From: Rhodanobacter sp. OK091
Lineage (GTDB): Bacteria > Pseudomonadota > Gammaproteobacteria > Xanthomonadales > Rhodanobacteraceae
DNA length: 64,000 bases
NCBI RefSeq assembly: GCF_900142825.1
Contig: NZ_FRCH01000001.1
Coordinates: 1,612,001-1,676,000 of the forward strand
Direction of reading: 5' to 3'
Positions 55,799 to 64,000 of the stretch are shown in pieces (position 1 is the stretch's first letter; every line of letters starts with the position of its first letter). The position numbers and the translations under genes were made by a program. The notes under the pieces were generated by a model. It made no database searches. It saw nothing but the letters and a program-made list of their open reading frames with translations, and had not been told where the DNA came from.

Positions 55799-56308
55799 AT
55801 GTCCGTACTACCCATACTCGAGTTCCCCGACCCTCGTCTACGTACCCGCGCCGAGCCGGTCCGTGTGTTTGACGCAAAACTGAAGCAGTTCGTCGCCGAC
55901 CTGTTCGAGACCATGTACGCCGCCAACGGCGTCGGCCTCGCCGCGACCCAGGTCGACGTGCATCAGCGCGTGCTGGTCGCCGACATGAGCGACGACCGCA
56001 AGCAGCCGCTGGCGCTGATCAATGCGCAGATCCTCGAGAAGGAAGGTTCGCAGGTGTATCAGGAAGGCTGCCTGTCGTTTCCCGGCCTGTATGCCGATGT
56101 CACCCGCGCGTTGAAGGTCAAGGTGAAGGCGCAGGACCTCGACGGCAACGAGATCGTGGTCGAGGCCGAAGGGCCGCTGGCGGTGTGCATCCAGCATGAG
56201 ATGGATCATCTGGATGGCAAGGTGTTCGTCGACTATCTGTCGTCGCTGAAACGCGCGCTGCTGTTGAAGCGGCTGGACAAGCAGCGCAAGCAGGCAGCGA
56301 GTGCTTGA
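55799..56308 (+). CDS. def: Peptide deformylase
   Basis: Removes the formyl group from nascent proteins. The 169-residue metalloenzyme shows all three motifs: GVGLAATQ near 46, EGCLSFP with the metal Cys at about 91, and QHEMDHLDG with His at about 133 and 137. The ATG at 55799 begins [15 protein letters not shown] as in the family. It overlaps fmt by four bases, the standard def-fmt arrangement that keeps formylation and deformylation in step. Confidence 0.97.
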   Translation: MSVLPILEFPDPRLRTRAEPVRVFDAKLKQFVADLFETMYAANGVGLAATQVDVHQRVLVADMSDDRKQPLALINAQILEKEGSQVYQEGCLSFPGLYADVTRALKVKVKAQDLDGNEIVVEAEGPLAVCIQHEMDHLDGKVFVDYLSSLKRALLLKRLDKQRKQAASA

Positions 56309-57246
56309 ATAGTCCAGGCCTGCGGCTGGTTTTCGCCGGCACCCCCGATTTTGCCGTGCCCTGCCTGGAGGCTTGCCGCGCCAGCGGTGCACAGGTGGTC
56401 GCCGTCTACACCCAGCCCGATCGTCCCGCAGGTCGCGGCCGCAAGCTCACGCCCAGTCCGGTCAAGCAGGCTGCGTTGGCTGCCGGGCTCGCGGTCGAAC
56501 AGCCCGAGTCGCTTAAATCTGCCGAGGCGCAGCAGGCGCTGGCGGCGTACCGGCCCGATCTGCTGGTGGTGGTCGCCTACGGGCTGATCCTGCCGCGCAA
56601 GGTGCTGGCGATTCCACGACTAGCCTGCTGGAACGTGCATGCCAGCCTGCTGCCTCGCTGGCGCGGTGCGGCGCCGATCCAGCGCGCGATCCTCGCCGGC
56701 GACCGCGAAAGCGGCGTCGACTTGATGCAGATGGAAGCCGGTCTGGATACCGGCCCGGTGCTGCTGCAGCGACGCACCCCGATTGCCCGTGAGGACACCG
56801 GCGGCTCGCTGCATGACCGCCTGTCCCAGCTGGGTGCCGAAGTGCTGGCCGACGGCCTGCGCCGCCTATTGGCCGGCGAAAAGCTCACCGCCACGCCGCA
56901 GCCAGCCGAGGGCGTGACTTACGCGCACAAGCTGGACAAGGCCGAGGCCAGACTCGACTTCGGCCAGTCGGCCATCGAGCTGGAGCGACAGGTGCGCGCG
57001 TTCGATCCGTGGCCCGTGGCCGAAGGCGAGATCGCCGGTGAGCTGTTGCGAATCTGGGCCGCGCAGGCGATCGAACTCGACCACCACGCCACGCCGGGCA
57101 GCGTGCTGGCCACCGGCCGCAACGGCATCGACCTCGCCTGCGGCCGCGGCGCACTGCGCGTTACCGCCCTGCAGCGCGCCGGCGGCAAACGCATCGGCGC
57201 GGTCGACTACCTCAACGCCCGCCCCGAACTGCGACAGCCCCGATGA
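56305..57246 (+). CDS. fmt: Methionyl-tRNA formyltransferase
   Basis: Formylates initiator Met-tRNA. The 313-residue protein has [38 protein letters not shown], the folate-site [10 protein letters not shown] and [17 protein letters not shown], and the C-terminal tRNA-binding domain beginning about residue 205 ([17 protein letters not shown]). It starts with TTG at 56305 overlapping the def stop, and overlaps rsmB at its end. No other start gives the conserved N-terminus. Confidence 0.96.
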   Translation: MNSPGLRLVFAGTPDFAVPCLEACRASGAQVVAVYTQPDRPAGRGRKLTPSPVKQAALAAGLAVEQPESLKSAEAQQALAAYRPDLLVVVAYGLILPRKVLAIPRLACWNVHASLLPRWRGAAPIQRAILAGDRESGVDLMQMEAGLDTGPVLLQRRTPIAREDTGGSLHDRLSQLGAEVLADGLRRLLAGEKLTATPQPAEGVTYAHKLDKAEARLDFGQSAIELERQVRAFDPWPVAEGEIAGELLRIWAAQAIELDHHATPGSVLATGRNGIDLACGRGALRVTALQRAGGKRIGAVDYLNARPELRQPR

Positions 57247-58559
57247 AAGCGGGCGCCATGAAAGCCGACACCCGCGCATTGGCGGCCAAGGGGCTGGCCG
57301 AAATCGCCTTGCGTGGCGCCTCGCTGCGCGACGTGATGGAGCGTTACGCACCGCGGCTGGCCGATCCACGCGACCGCGCCTTGCTGATGGCCTTGCTCAG
57401 CGAAGGCGCACGGTGGTGGCTGCGCTTCGACGCCGCCATCGACGGCCTGCTGGAAAAATCCCTGCGCCACAAGGATCCGGCGATCCATGCGCTACTGGTG
57501 CTGGGACTGGTGCAACTGGAAATCCTCGAACTGCAGGATTACGCCGCCGTCGCCGCCACGGTCGAGGCGGTGCGCGCGTTGCAGCGGCCGCAACTGGCCG
57601 GGCTGGTCAACGCCGTGTTGCGCCGCTGGCAGCGCGAACGCGAAACCCTGATCGCCCGACTCGATGCGAAGCCGCAGACCCGCCACGCACATCCGGCGTG
57701 GCTGGCCACGGCGCTGCAAAACGACTGGCCGGAACAGGCCGACGCGGTCATGGCGGCCGATAACCGGGAGCCGCCGCTGATGCTTCGCGTCAATCGCCAG
57801 CGCAGCGAGCGCGAGGCACTGATCGGGCAGTTGCAGGCCGCCGGCTACGCGGCGACGGCCCACCCATGGCTGCGCGATGCCTTGCTGCTTCCCCACAGTA
57901 CCGACATTACCCGCATGCCCGGTTTCGAAGACGGCTTGTTCGCGGTGCAGGATGGCGCAGCGCAAGTAGCCGCCGATCTGGCCGAGCTCAAGGATGGCCT
58001 GCGTGTGCTCGATGCCTGCGCTGCACCTGGCGGCAAGGCCTGCCATCTGCTCGAACGCTCCGACATCGATCTGACCGCGCTCGAAGTGGATGCCCCGCGC
58101 GCCGAGCGCATCCGGCAGAACCTGATGCGGTTGCGGCTGAATGCCAAGCTGGTGATCGGGGACGCCGGCGCACCGAAGAGTTGGTGGAAAGGTCAGCCGT
58201 TCGACCGCATCCTGATCGACGCACCGTGTTCCGCCACCGGCGTATTGCGCCGCCGGCCGGACGTGCGGTTGCATCGACGCGAAAGCGATGTTGCCGCCAT
58301 GCACGCGCAGCAACGCCGCATTCTGTCCGCGCTGTGGCCCCTGCTGGCGCCGGGCGGGCGCCTGGTCTACATCACCTGCTCGGTGCTGCGTACGGAAAAC
58401 GAGGCCATCGTCGGCGAACTGCTGGCCGCCCAGCCCAATGCACGATCGATGGCATTCACACTGCCCGTCGGGCACGCCGCGTCGGTGGGCTGGCAGATCC
58501 TGCCCGGTGACGGTGACCTCGACGGGATGTATTACGCGGTGCTGCAGAAGCAAACCTGA
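57243..58559 (+). CDS. rsmB: 16S rRNA (cytosine(967)-C(5))-methyltransferase
   Basis: Methylates C967 of 16S rRNA. The 438-residue protein has an N-terminal NusB-like helical domain ([28 protein letters not shown]) and a C-terminal RsmB/NOP2 methyltransferase with [31 protein letters not shown] (Cys about 329) and [12 protein letters not shown] (Cys about 379), the two catalytic cysteines of m5C enzymes. It overlaps the fmt stop. An ATG at 57258 is a second possible start. Confidence 0.96.
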   Translation: MKAGAMKADTRALAAKGLAEIALRGASLRDVMERYAPRLADPRDRALLMALLSEGARWWLRFDAAIDGLLEKSLRHKDPAIHALLVLGLVQLEILELQDYAAVAATVEAVRALQRPQLAGLVNAVLRRWQRERETLIARLDAKPQTRHAHPAWLATALQNDWPEQADAVMAADNREPPLMLRVNRQRSEREALIGQLQAAGYAATAHPWLRDALLLPHSTDITRMPGFEDGLFAVQDGAAQVAADLAELKDGLRVLDACAAPGGKACHLLERSDIDLTALEVDAPRAERIRQNLMRLRLNAKLVIGDAGAPKSWWKGQPFDRILIDAPCSATGVLRRRPDVRLHRRESDVAAMHAQQRRILSALWPLLAPGGRLVYITCSVLRTENEAIVGELLAAQPNARSMAFTLPVGHAASVGWQILPGDGDLDGMYYAVLQKQT

Positions 58560-58659
58560 GCCCCACGCGGAGACCGTCGAACGACCCCGCCGCCTCCCCA
58601 CAACAGCTTGCCCGGCTATGCTTGTCATCATCCATCGCCGCTGACGGAACATCCCGCCC

Positions 58660-60381
58660 GTGAAGCCTTGTACGCCCCTGTCCCATGCGCGCCCGCTATG
58701 GTTGCGCGACGCCCGCCGGGAGTTGCTGCTGTTCGGCGTGTTCGCGCTGCTGATGCTTGGCCTTGGCATCGGCCTGCGCGATCCGTGGCCCTCCGACGAG
58801 CCGCGCTTCGCCCTGGTCGCGCGGCTGATGGTCGAGCATGGCCAGTGGCTGTTTCCGCACCGTGGCCAGGAGTTGTACCCGGACAAGCCGCCAGTGTTCA
58901 TGTGGTTGCAGGCATTGGCCTACCTGGTTACCGGCCAGTGGAGGGTGGCGTTCCTGTTGCCTTCGCTGGCGGCGGCGCTGACGGCACTGGCGCTGGTCTA
59001 CGACCTGGCGCGACGGCTCTGGAACCATCGCAGCGCGCTGCTGGCGGCGGCCACGCTGCTGCTCACCATCCACTTCACTTACCAGATGCGCAACGCACAG
59101 ATCGACCCGTTGCTGCTGGGATGGATCACCCTGGCCAACTATGGCCTGCTGCGTCATCTGCTGCTGGGGCCGGCGTGGCGTTGGTTTGCTGCGGGCTGCT
59201 TTTTTGCCGGGGTCGGCGTGGCGACCAAGGGCGTCGGCGTGCTGGCGTTGTTGATGCTGATTCCCTACCTGATCGCGCGCCGTGGCCACTGGCATCATCT
59301 GGCCTTGCCGAGCGGCGGCTGGCGCTGGGCCGGCGGGCTGGCGCTTTTCCTGCTGCCGATCCTGGGCTGGCTGTTGCCGATGCTGCTGGTCGCGCACGCC
59401 GACGGCGACCCGCAACATGCCGCCTACGTGCAGAACATCTTGTTCGGGCAGACGGTGCACCGCTATGCGACGCCGACCGGTCATATCCATTCGCCGATCT
59501 ATTTCCTCGGCATCATCGTGGTCGACTGGTTGCCGTTGTCGCTGCTGCTGCCGTGGGCGCTGCCGGCATGGTGGCGACGGCTGAAGCGGTGCGATGCACG
59601 CCTCCTGTTGCCGCTGGGCTGGATTGTGCTGCTGCTGCTGTTCTTCTCGTTCAGTCCGGGCAAGCGCGATGTCTACATCCTGCCGGCGCTGCCGATGACG
59701 GCATTGGCGCTGGCGCCGTTGCTGCCCGGCCTGCTGCGCCGGCGTGGCGTGCGTATCGCCGTGTTTGCGCTGACCTTGCTGCTGTCCGGCGCGCTGTCTG
59801 TTGCGGCGACGCTGGCCATCCATCGGCATCCGGCTTGGGCCGGCAAGATCGAACAAAGCCTGGATCCGCAGATCTGGTGGATGCTGCTGAGCGTGGGCAC
59901 GGCGGGCCTTGTCATCATCGCGTTCACGCGGGTGCGCCGTGCACCGCTGGGCTGGCTGCTGTTCGCCAGCATGCTGTGGGGTTTGTACGGTCTTTGGGGT
60001 TATCCGATGCTCAACGGCGACCGTTCGGCGCGCGACGTGATGGTCCGGGCACGCGCGATCGCCGGACCGGATGCGATCATCGGCCTGCTCGCATGGAAGG
60101 AACAGAATCTGCTTATGGCGCAGGGGCCGGTCACCGAATTCGGCTTCCTCAAACCCTGGCCGCAGCAGTACGCCGAGGCCATCGCCTGGCAGCAGCAGGC
60201 ACCGGCACAACGCTGGATCTTCAGCCTCGACGATGCGATGGGGCAATGCGTGGATCGCCATCGCGCCATCCATGTCGGCCATGCCAACCGCCGCGAATGG
60301 TGGCTGTTCAAGGCCGATGCTGTCATTGCCGGCTGTACTCCGCGCCTGGCCGAAAGTGCGGCTGATGATGCGGATAACTGA
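58660..60381 (+). CDS. GT39-type membrane glycosyltransferase (ArnT-like)
   Basis: A 573-residue polytopic protein of the dolichyl-phosphate-mannose/ArnT class. Near the start, after the first helix, it has the family acidic site in LRDPWPSDEPRFALVARLMVEHGQWLFPHRGQELYPDKPP; the later helices include YFLGIIVVDWLPLSLLLPWALP. Such enzymes use lipid-linked sugars to modify lipid A or proteins at the periplasmic face. It begins a group of glycan genes. Start GTG 58660 is the first in frame; the ribosome binding site is poor. Confidence 0.85.
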   Translation: MKPCTPLSHARPLWLRDARRELLLFGVFALLMLGLGIGLRDPWPSDEPRFALVARLMVEHGQWLFPHRGQELYPDKPPVFMWLQALAYLVTGQWRVAFLLPSLAAALTALALVYDLARRLWNHRSALLAAATLLLTIHFTYQMRNAQIDPLLLGWITLANYGLLRHLLLGPAWRWFAAGCFFAGVGVATKGVGVLALLMLIPYLIARRGHWHHLALPSGGWRWAGGLALFLLPILGWLLPMLLVAHADGDPQHAAYVQNILFGQTVHRYATPTGHIHSPIYFLGIIVVDWLPLSLLLPWALPAWWRRLKRCDARLLLPLGWIVLLLLFFSFSPGKRDVYILPALPMTALALAPLLPGLLRRRGVRIAVFALTLLLSGALSVAATLAIHRHPAWAGKIEQSLDPQIWWMLLSVGTAGLVIIAFTRVRRAPLGWLLFASMLWGLYGLWGYPMLNGDRSARDVMVRARAIAGPDAIIGLLAWKEQNLLMAQGPVTEFGFLKPWPQQYAEAIAWQQQAPAQRWIFSLDDAMGQCVDRHRAIHVGHANRREWWLFKADAVIAGCTPRLAESAADDADN

Positions 60382-60509
60382 GTTCCGTATCACCTCAGCG
60401 GCGGCATATAAGGTGTAGACTCGGGCCGCTTTGTGGCGTCCAGGCTGGGCCCGGCATGGGCCCGCATGTCAGTCACCGTACATGGAATGCACGTGACACT
60501 TCCGCCCCA

Positions 60510-61781
60510 ATGAGCATTGCAGCCACACCTCTCCTCCGCATTCGCAGCGCCGCGCTGGTCGCAGGGCAATGGTGCGCTGTAGCCAGCCTTTTTGTGGTTC
60601 CGCTCAACAAGCCGGCAACCAATGTCGCCCTGATCCTCAGCCTCGCTTTCTCGCTGCTGGGCACCGAGGCTCGCCAACGCTGGCTGACAGCCGCGCGCCA
60701 TCCCGTCGTGCTGGGCGCCTTGCTGTGGTGGCTGGTGCTGACACTGAGCGCCTTACACACCTGGTACGACACCTCGGAGCTGCCGCTGACAGGCTCATAC
60801 ACCTGGGTATGTTGGTATCCCCTGGTCCTGGGTTCGCTGCTGCAGACGTCGGCATGGCGGCAGCGTGCATTGGTCGCCTTTGCGCTGGCGATGGGCGCGG
60901 TACTGCTGATTTCCTGCGGCATGGATCTGGGCCTGATTCCTCAGCGTGCGGTGAGCCTTTCAGAGCCGGCCATGCGCAATACCGTATTCAAGGAATACAC
61001 CCAGCAGGGATTGGCACTGCTTGTCTTTGGCTCCATGGCGCTGGCGGTCGCCATTGACACGCCATCCACGCGCCAGAAGGCATTCTTTTTCGGCGTAGCG
61101 TTGCTGACGTTGATCAATATCGTGTTGGTGCTCGAAAGCCGCACGACTTATCTGACACTTGTTCCGCTGCTGGCTTACTGGAGCTGGCGCATCTTCGCCA
61201 GGGGTCGTGTGGGTTGGCGTCACACCGTGGCAGCCTGCTCTCTGATGGTCGCCATTCCGGCCGTCGTATGGTTTACGCCACCTGTTCGGGAGCGACTTGT
61301 GGTATCGATCGAGCACGAAGTGCAACTTTATGCCGGTCAGCGGGAACCCACCTCTACCGGTATCCGCCTTGAATTGTGGCGACGCACCCTCCCCATCATC
61401 GCGACGGCGCCGGTGTTTGGTCATGGACTGCACCAATGGGCGCCGCTGTATCGCCAATCCATTGAAGGCAGTCCGGATTTCGATGCTTTCTTGATGGGTC
61501 ATCCACATCAGGAGATGTTGTTGATCCTCGCCGAGCAAGGTGCCGTCGGCCTGCTGGTTTATCTGTTGTTACTGGTCGCGCTGGCACGCTACATACGACG
61601 TCTCGATCCGGTTCCACGAGACATCTACAGCTGCATCCTGCTGATCTATCTGACAGCCGGACTCGCCAATGGCCTGTGGGCGGACTTCTCACACCGCCAT
61701 CTGTTCATCCTGTTGCTGGCCTGCATGCCACTCGCCAAGCAACCCACATCACCTCTGCGGGTGAGGACAAGGCCCGAGTGA
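60510..61781 (+). CDS. O-antigen ligase/polymerase-like membrane protein
   Basis: A 423-residue protein with about ten membrane helices and a Wzy_C (O-antigen ligase) pattern: a large periplasmic loop near residues 270-330 (RLELWRRTLPIIATAPVFGHGLHQWAP) with the HPHQEMLLILAEQGAVGLLVYL motif. The family attaches O-antigen to lipid A-core or polymerises it. Start 60510 (MSIAATPLL) is chosen because the upstream part of the frame has no membrane or family character. Its stop overlaps the next gene's GTG. Confidence 0.85.
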   Translation: MSIAATPLLRIRSAALVAGQWCAVASLFVVPLNKPATNVALILSLAFSLLGTEARQRWLTAARHPVVLGALLWWLVLTLSALHTWYDTSELPLTGSYTWVCWYPLVLGSLLQTSAWRQRALVAFALAMGAVLLISCGMDLGLIPQRAVSLSEPAMRNTVFKEYTQQGLALLVFGSMALAVAIDTPSTRQKAFFFGVALLTLINIVLVLESRTTYLTLVPLLAYWSWRIFARGRVGWRHTVAACSLMVAIPAVVWFTPPVRERLVVSIEHEVQLYAGQREPTSTGIRLELWRRTLPIIATAPVFGHGLHQWAPLYRQSIEGSPDFDAFLMGHPHQEMLLILAEQGAVGLLVYLLLLVALARYIRRLDPVPRDIYSCILLIYLTAGLANGLWADFSHRHLFILLLACMPLAKQPTSPLRVRTRPE

Positions 61782-62848
61782 TAGACAGCAACTCCATCGA
61801 GCAGGTGACGATCATCTGCGTTACCTACAAGAGCCGGGCGCTCATCGAGTCGCTCGCGGATACGTTGCGTCCCTTCCCTCATGTCCTGATCATCGACAAC
61901 GGCAGCGATGACGGTACCGCGTCGGCGGTTCGCAGGCTTCTGCCCCACGCCAGAATCATCGAACGCGGCGACAATGGCGGCTTTGGCAAGGCCAACAACG
62001 AGGCCATGGTGGAGGTCCGAACCCCGCTTGCCCTGTTGCTCAATCCGGATTGCGACATAAAGCCTGACGGCCTGCTCACCTTGATGGATACGCTGCGGCG
62101 CTATCCCTCCGCAGGCATGGTGGCGCCGCAAAGCTGGCGCGAAAATCAGAAGCCCCAGAAATGCTTTCGCCGCGCCTTCTACGATCTCTGCCCACGCGCA
62201 CCGTATCGCGTAGCGGACGCCACCTGCAGCGCCCAATGGCTGAATGGCTGTTGCCTGCTGCTGCGCACGGAAGCGTTCCGCCATATCGGCGGCTTCGACG
62301 AACGCTTCTTCCTGTTCTACGAAGACGACGACCTTTGCTTGCGCATGCAGCGTGCGGGCTTTGAATGTCTGTTCGAGCCGGCGGCGAACGCATGGCATGT
62401 CGGCGGCGCGTCTTCGGCGCCTTCCGTCCGGGTCAGCTTCGTGAAGTCGTTTCATTACGCACGCTCGCGTCATCTGGCCATCCGCGAATACCAGGGCGAT
62501 GGTGCAGGCTGGCGTTACCTCCTCAAGCTGATGCTGGCAGCCGTGCCTCTCGTCCTGGTCTATGGGCTGCTGCTGCAGCGCAGGCATTTCATCAAATGGG
62601 TGGCGTGGGGTGCTTCCGCCGCTACATCGGCGCTTGCGCAATTCCCGTGGCCATCGCGAGCCATCCGTGCTCAAGCACCGGCGCTGCGCCCGGTGAGCCG
62701 CCGTGACGCGGAACCTGCATCGCCGGCAACCCGTGTTTCACTCAGTCGCGGCTACCTGGAACCAGGCGAAGGTCCGACGGTGCTGTCGAAAATTCGGCGA
62801 AATGCTGATCAAGTCCAAGCTCGCAACGAGTCAGTCGTCGAACGATAG
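61778..62848 (+). CDS. Family 2 glycosyltransferase (rhamnosyl-type)
   Basis: A 356-residue GT-A glycosyltransferase. It has VTIICVTYKSRALIESL, IDNGSDDGTASAV, the NGGFGKANNEAM segment and NPDCDIKPDGL of the WbbL-like family, WLNGCCLLLRTEAFRHIGGFDERFFLFYEDDDLCLRM with the acidic catalytic cluster, and a C-terminal hydrophobic segment (LMLAAVPLVLVYGLLL). GTG 61778 overlaps the ligase stop and has GAGGA upstream. The last 35 codons overlap, in the opposite direction, the end of the next glycosyltransferase gene. Confidence 0.88.
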   Translation: MIDSNSIEQVTIICVTYKSRALIESLADTLRPFPHVLIIDNGSDDGTASAVRRLLPHARIIERGDNGGFGKANNEAMVEVRTPLALLLNPDCDIKPDGLLTLMDTLRRYPSAGMVAPQSWRENQKPQKCFRRAFYDLCPRAPYRVADATCSAQWLNGCCLLLRTEAFRHIGGFDERFFLFYEDDDLCLRMQRAGFECLFEPAANAWHVGGASSAPSVRVSFVKSFHYARSRHLAIREYQGDGAGWRYLLKLMLAAVPLVLVYGLLLQRRHFIKWVAWGASAATSALAQFPWPSRAIRAQAPALRPVSRRDAEPASPATRVSLSRGYLEPGEGPTVLSKIRRNADQVQARNESVVER

Positions 62849-63581
62849 TGTCGAGCACCACGCGATCGTTCGGATTGTCGACGATGTGTTTGCGGGTCCG
62901 ATGATAGAGATGGGTTGCCAGAGCACTGAAGCGCACGTCGCGTCGTAGCAAGCCAGCATGGAACGCGCGCACGGCCAGTTCGGTGTCTTCGCGGCCCCAG
63001 CCGGTCATCGCTTCGTTGAAGCCGTTGACGCGCACCAAATCGTCACGCCAGAACCCCATGTTGCAACTCTTGATGCCACGCCGCTTGGTGCTTGGCCTGG
63101 CATAACAGCGCGCCAGCACGGGCAGATGCAGCGTATGACGGCGGCGATCGACGCCACGGCTGAAGAAGCCAGGCATGGTCATGTGCTGTTCCAGCATGCG
63201 GCGGGTCAGCTCGGCATCGGTCAGCACGCGCGAGCCCTGCACGAAACAGCCACGACGCGCGAATGTGCGATGGTCGGCAATGAAATGCCGCTCGGCTACC
63301 ATGTCGCCATCGAGCAGGATGATGTAATCGCCCTGTGCGGCCGCAATGGCGCGGTTGCGCGCGCGGCTCATGCGGGCGCCATCGTCCGGTTGCCACAGGT
63401 GTATCAGGCGCACCGGATAGTCGCGGGCCAAGCGTTCCAGCAGCTCGCGCGTGGCCGGCTGCGAACCATCGTCGGTGACGATCACTTCGTGCGGCAATTC
63501 GCTCTGGGCAGCCAGCGCCGTCAGCACCAATTCCAGTGCATCGGGCCAGTTATAGGTGATTACGGCAACGCTGATGCGCAT
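62742..63581 (-). CDS. Family 2 glycosyltransferase
   Basis: A 279-residue cytoplasmic GT2 enzyme: ISVAVITYNWPDALELVLTALAAQ, VTDDGSQPATRELLE, a DGARMSRARNRAIAAAQGDYIILLDGDMV segment with the metal-binding DxD-like LDGD, and GFNEAMTGWGREDTELAVRA late. The W-G-x-E-D-x-E pattern is typical of LPS or chondroitin-type transferases. Start 63581 (MRISVAV) fits the family; it lies 13 bases after the preceding gene's stop on the same strand. It converges with and overlaps the plus-strand GT2 gene by 107 bases. Confidence 0.88.
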   Translation of the reverse strand: MRISVAVITYNWPDALELVLTALAAQSELPHEVIVTDDGSQPATRELLERLARDYPVRLIHLWQPDDGARMSRARNRAIAAAQGDYIILLDGDMVAERHFIADHRTFARRGCFVQGSRVLTDAELTRRMLEQHMTMPGFFSRGVDRRRHTLHLPVLARCYARPSTKRRGIKSCNMGFWRDDLVRVNGFNEAMTGWGREDTELAVRAFHAGLLRRDVRFSALATHLYHRTRKHIVDNPNDRVVLDTIVRRLTRCELGLDQHFAEFSTAPSDLRLVPGSRD

Positions 63582-63594
63582 CGCGATGCCCCGC

Positions 63595-64000
63595 TCAGTC
63601 CATGTCCCGCAGTTCTTTCGGCGCCTGATGACGACGTTTGAACACCGGCCACAGAATGGACGCCGCACGTTCCAGATTGCGCAGCCACGAACCATGCCGC
63701 AGGCGGGCCAGCGCGGCGTAGCGTTTGGCCTCGCGCCAGCTGGGATCCGGCTTGGTGCGCAACTCGTGCTTGGCGCTCTCCACGCATTGCGCATCCAGGC
63801 CGATGCGCTTGGCATAGATCTCGATCATGCAACGCGAACGGAAGCGGTTCAGATACTCGTTGCTGGGCGTCTGCTTGCCCCACCAGCCGTTGTTGCCATG
63901 GATGCGGTAATGCACGGCACCGGTACGCAGATAGTATTTGCGCGCGCCCAGCACGCTCGCTCCATAGACGAGGCAGTTGTCGGCAGACAACCGCCAATTG
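63595..64000 (-). CDS. Glycosyltransferase family 2 protein, C-terminal part
   Basis: The 3' end of a gene that starts beyond the window; the frame is open through the last base. The visible 135 residues resemble the end of GT2 proteins: SADNCLVYGASVLGARKYYLRTGAVHYRIHGNNGWWG, then a helical tail (NRFRSRCMIEIYAKRIG) and basic end (VFKRRHQAPKELRDMD). It is co-directional with the GT2 gene at 62742 and probably co-transcribed with it. Confidence 0.7.
   Translation of the reverse strand, partial: NWRLSADNCLVYGASVLGARKYYLRTGAVHYRIHGNNGWWGKQTPSNEYLNRFRSRCMIEIYAKRIGLDAQCVESAKHELRTKPDPSWREAKRYAALARLRHGSWLRNLERAASILWPVFKRRHQAPKELRDMD

Overview
The window is high-GC, gene-dense chromosomal DNA whose gene content fits a gammaproteobacterium of the Xanthomonadales, most likely Rhodanobacteraceae (Dyella, Rhodanobacter, Luteibacter or Frateuria type). 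This placement is an inference from the def-fmt-rsmB, LysM-dprA-topA-tsaC and bio gene neighbourhoods and from peptide-leader attenuators ahead of the thr and leu/ilv genes. It was not tested by a database search. I saw no rRNA, convincing tRNA, CRISPR array, insertion sequence or prophage.

Layout. 1-3.5 kb: end of a LysR regulator, a secreted creatininase-family protein, a YVTN beta-propeller protein and a small methyltransferase. 3.5-7.3 kb: threonine operon (leader peptide, then homoserine dehydrogenase, thrB, thrC). 7.3-8.1 kb: a small unknown gene and a phage-repressor-like HTH protein, divergent. 8.2-21.25 kb: a branched-chain amino acid superoperon (leader peptide and terminator, then leuA-ilvE-leuC-leuD-leuB-ilvD-ilvC-ilvG-ilvM-ilvA). 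Threonine made by the first operon is the substrate of IlvA at the end of the second. 21.3-28.4 kb: ubiA, comF, a small membrane protein, and the biotin genes bioB-bioF-trhO-bioH-bioC behind a BirA-type operator. 28.4-31 kb: two secreted or outer-membrane proteins of unknown role and tag. 31-38 kb: DMT transporter, sterol-desaturase-like protein, a PLP dehydratase with an aldose epimerase, and pepN. 38-46 kb: mnmG, a GYF/RDD membrane protein, tex and an autotransporter esterase. 46-55.6 kb (minus strand): YbaY-like lipoprotein, purD, AMP-ligase, tsaC, topA, dprA and a LysM protein. 55.8-58.6 kb: def-fmt-rsmB. 58.7-64 kb: a surface-glycan cluster (GT39, O-antigen ligase-like, three GT2 proteins, the last cut by the window edge).

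Regulation and repeats give the most notable signals. The thr and leu/ilv leaders share a similar upstream layout. A 20-base perfect palindrome lies ahead of the leu leader. A two-part repeat, with three copies of one core, sits in the only large gaps of the BCAA superoperon, where it supplies the ribosome binding sites of leuD and ilvD. Its third copy is read through as a C-terminal tail on TrhO just before bioH. No clearly new multi-gene system was found; the closest candidate is the secreted pair at 28.4-30.1 kb.
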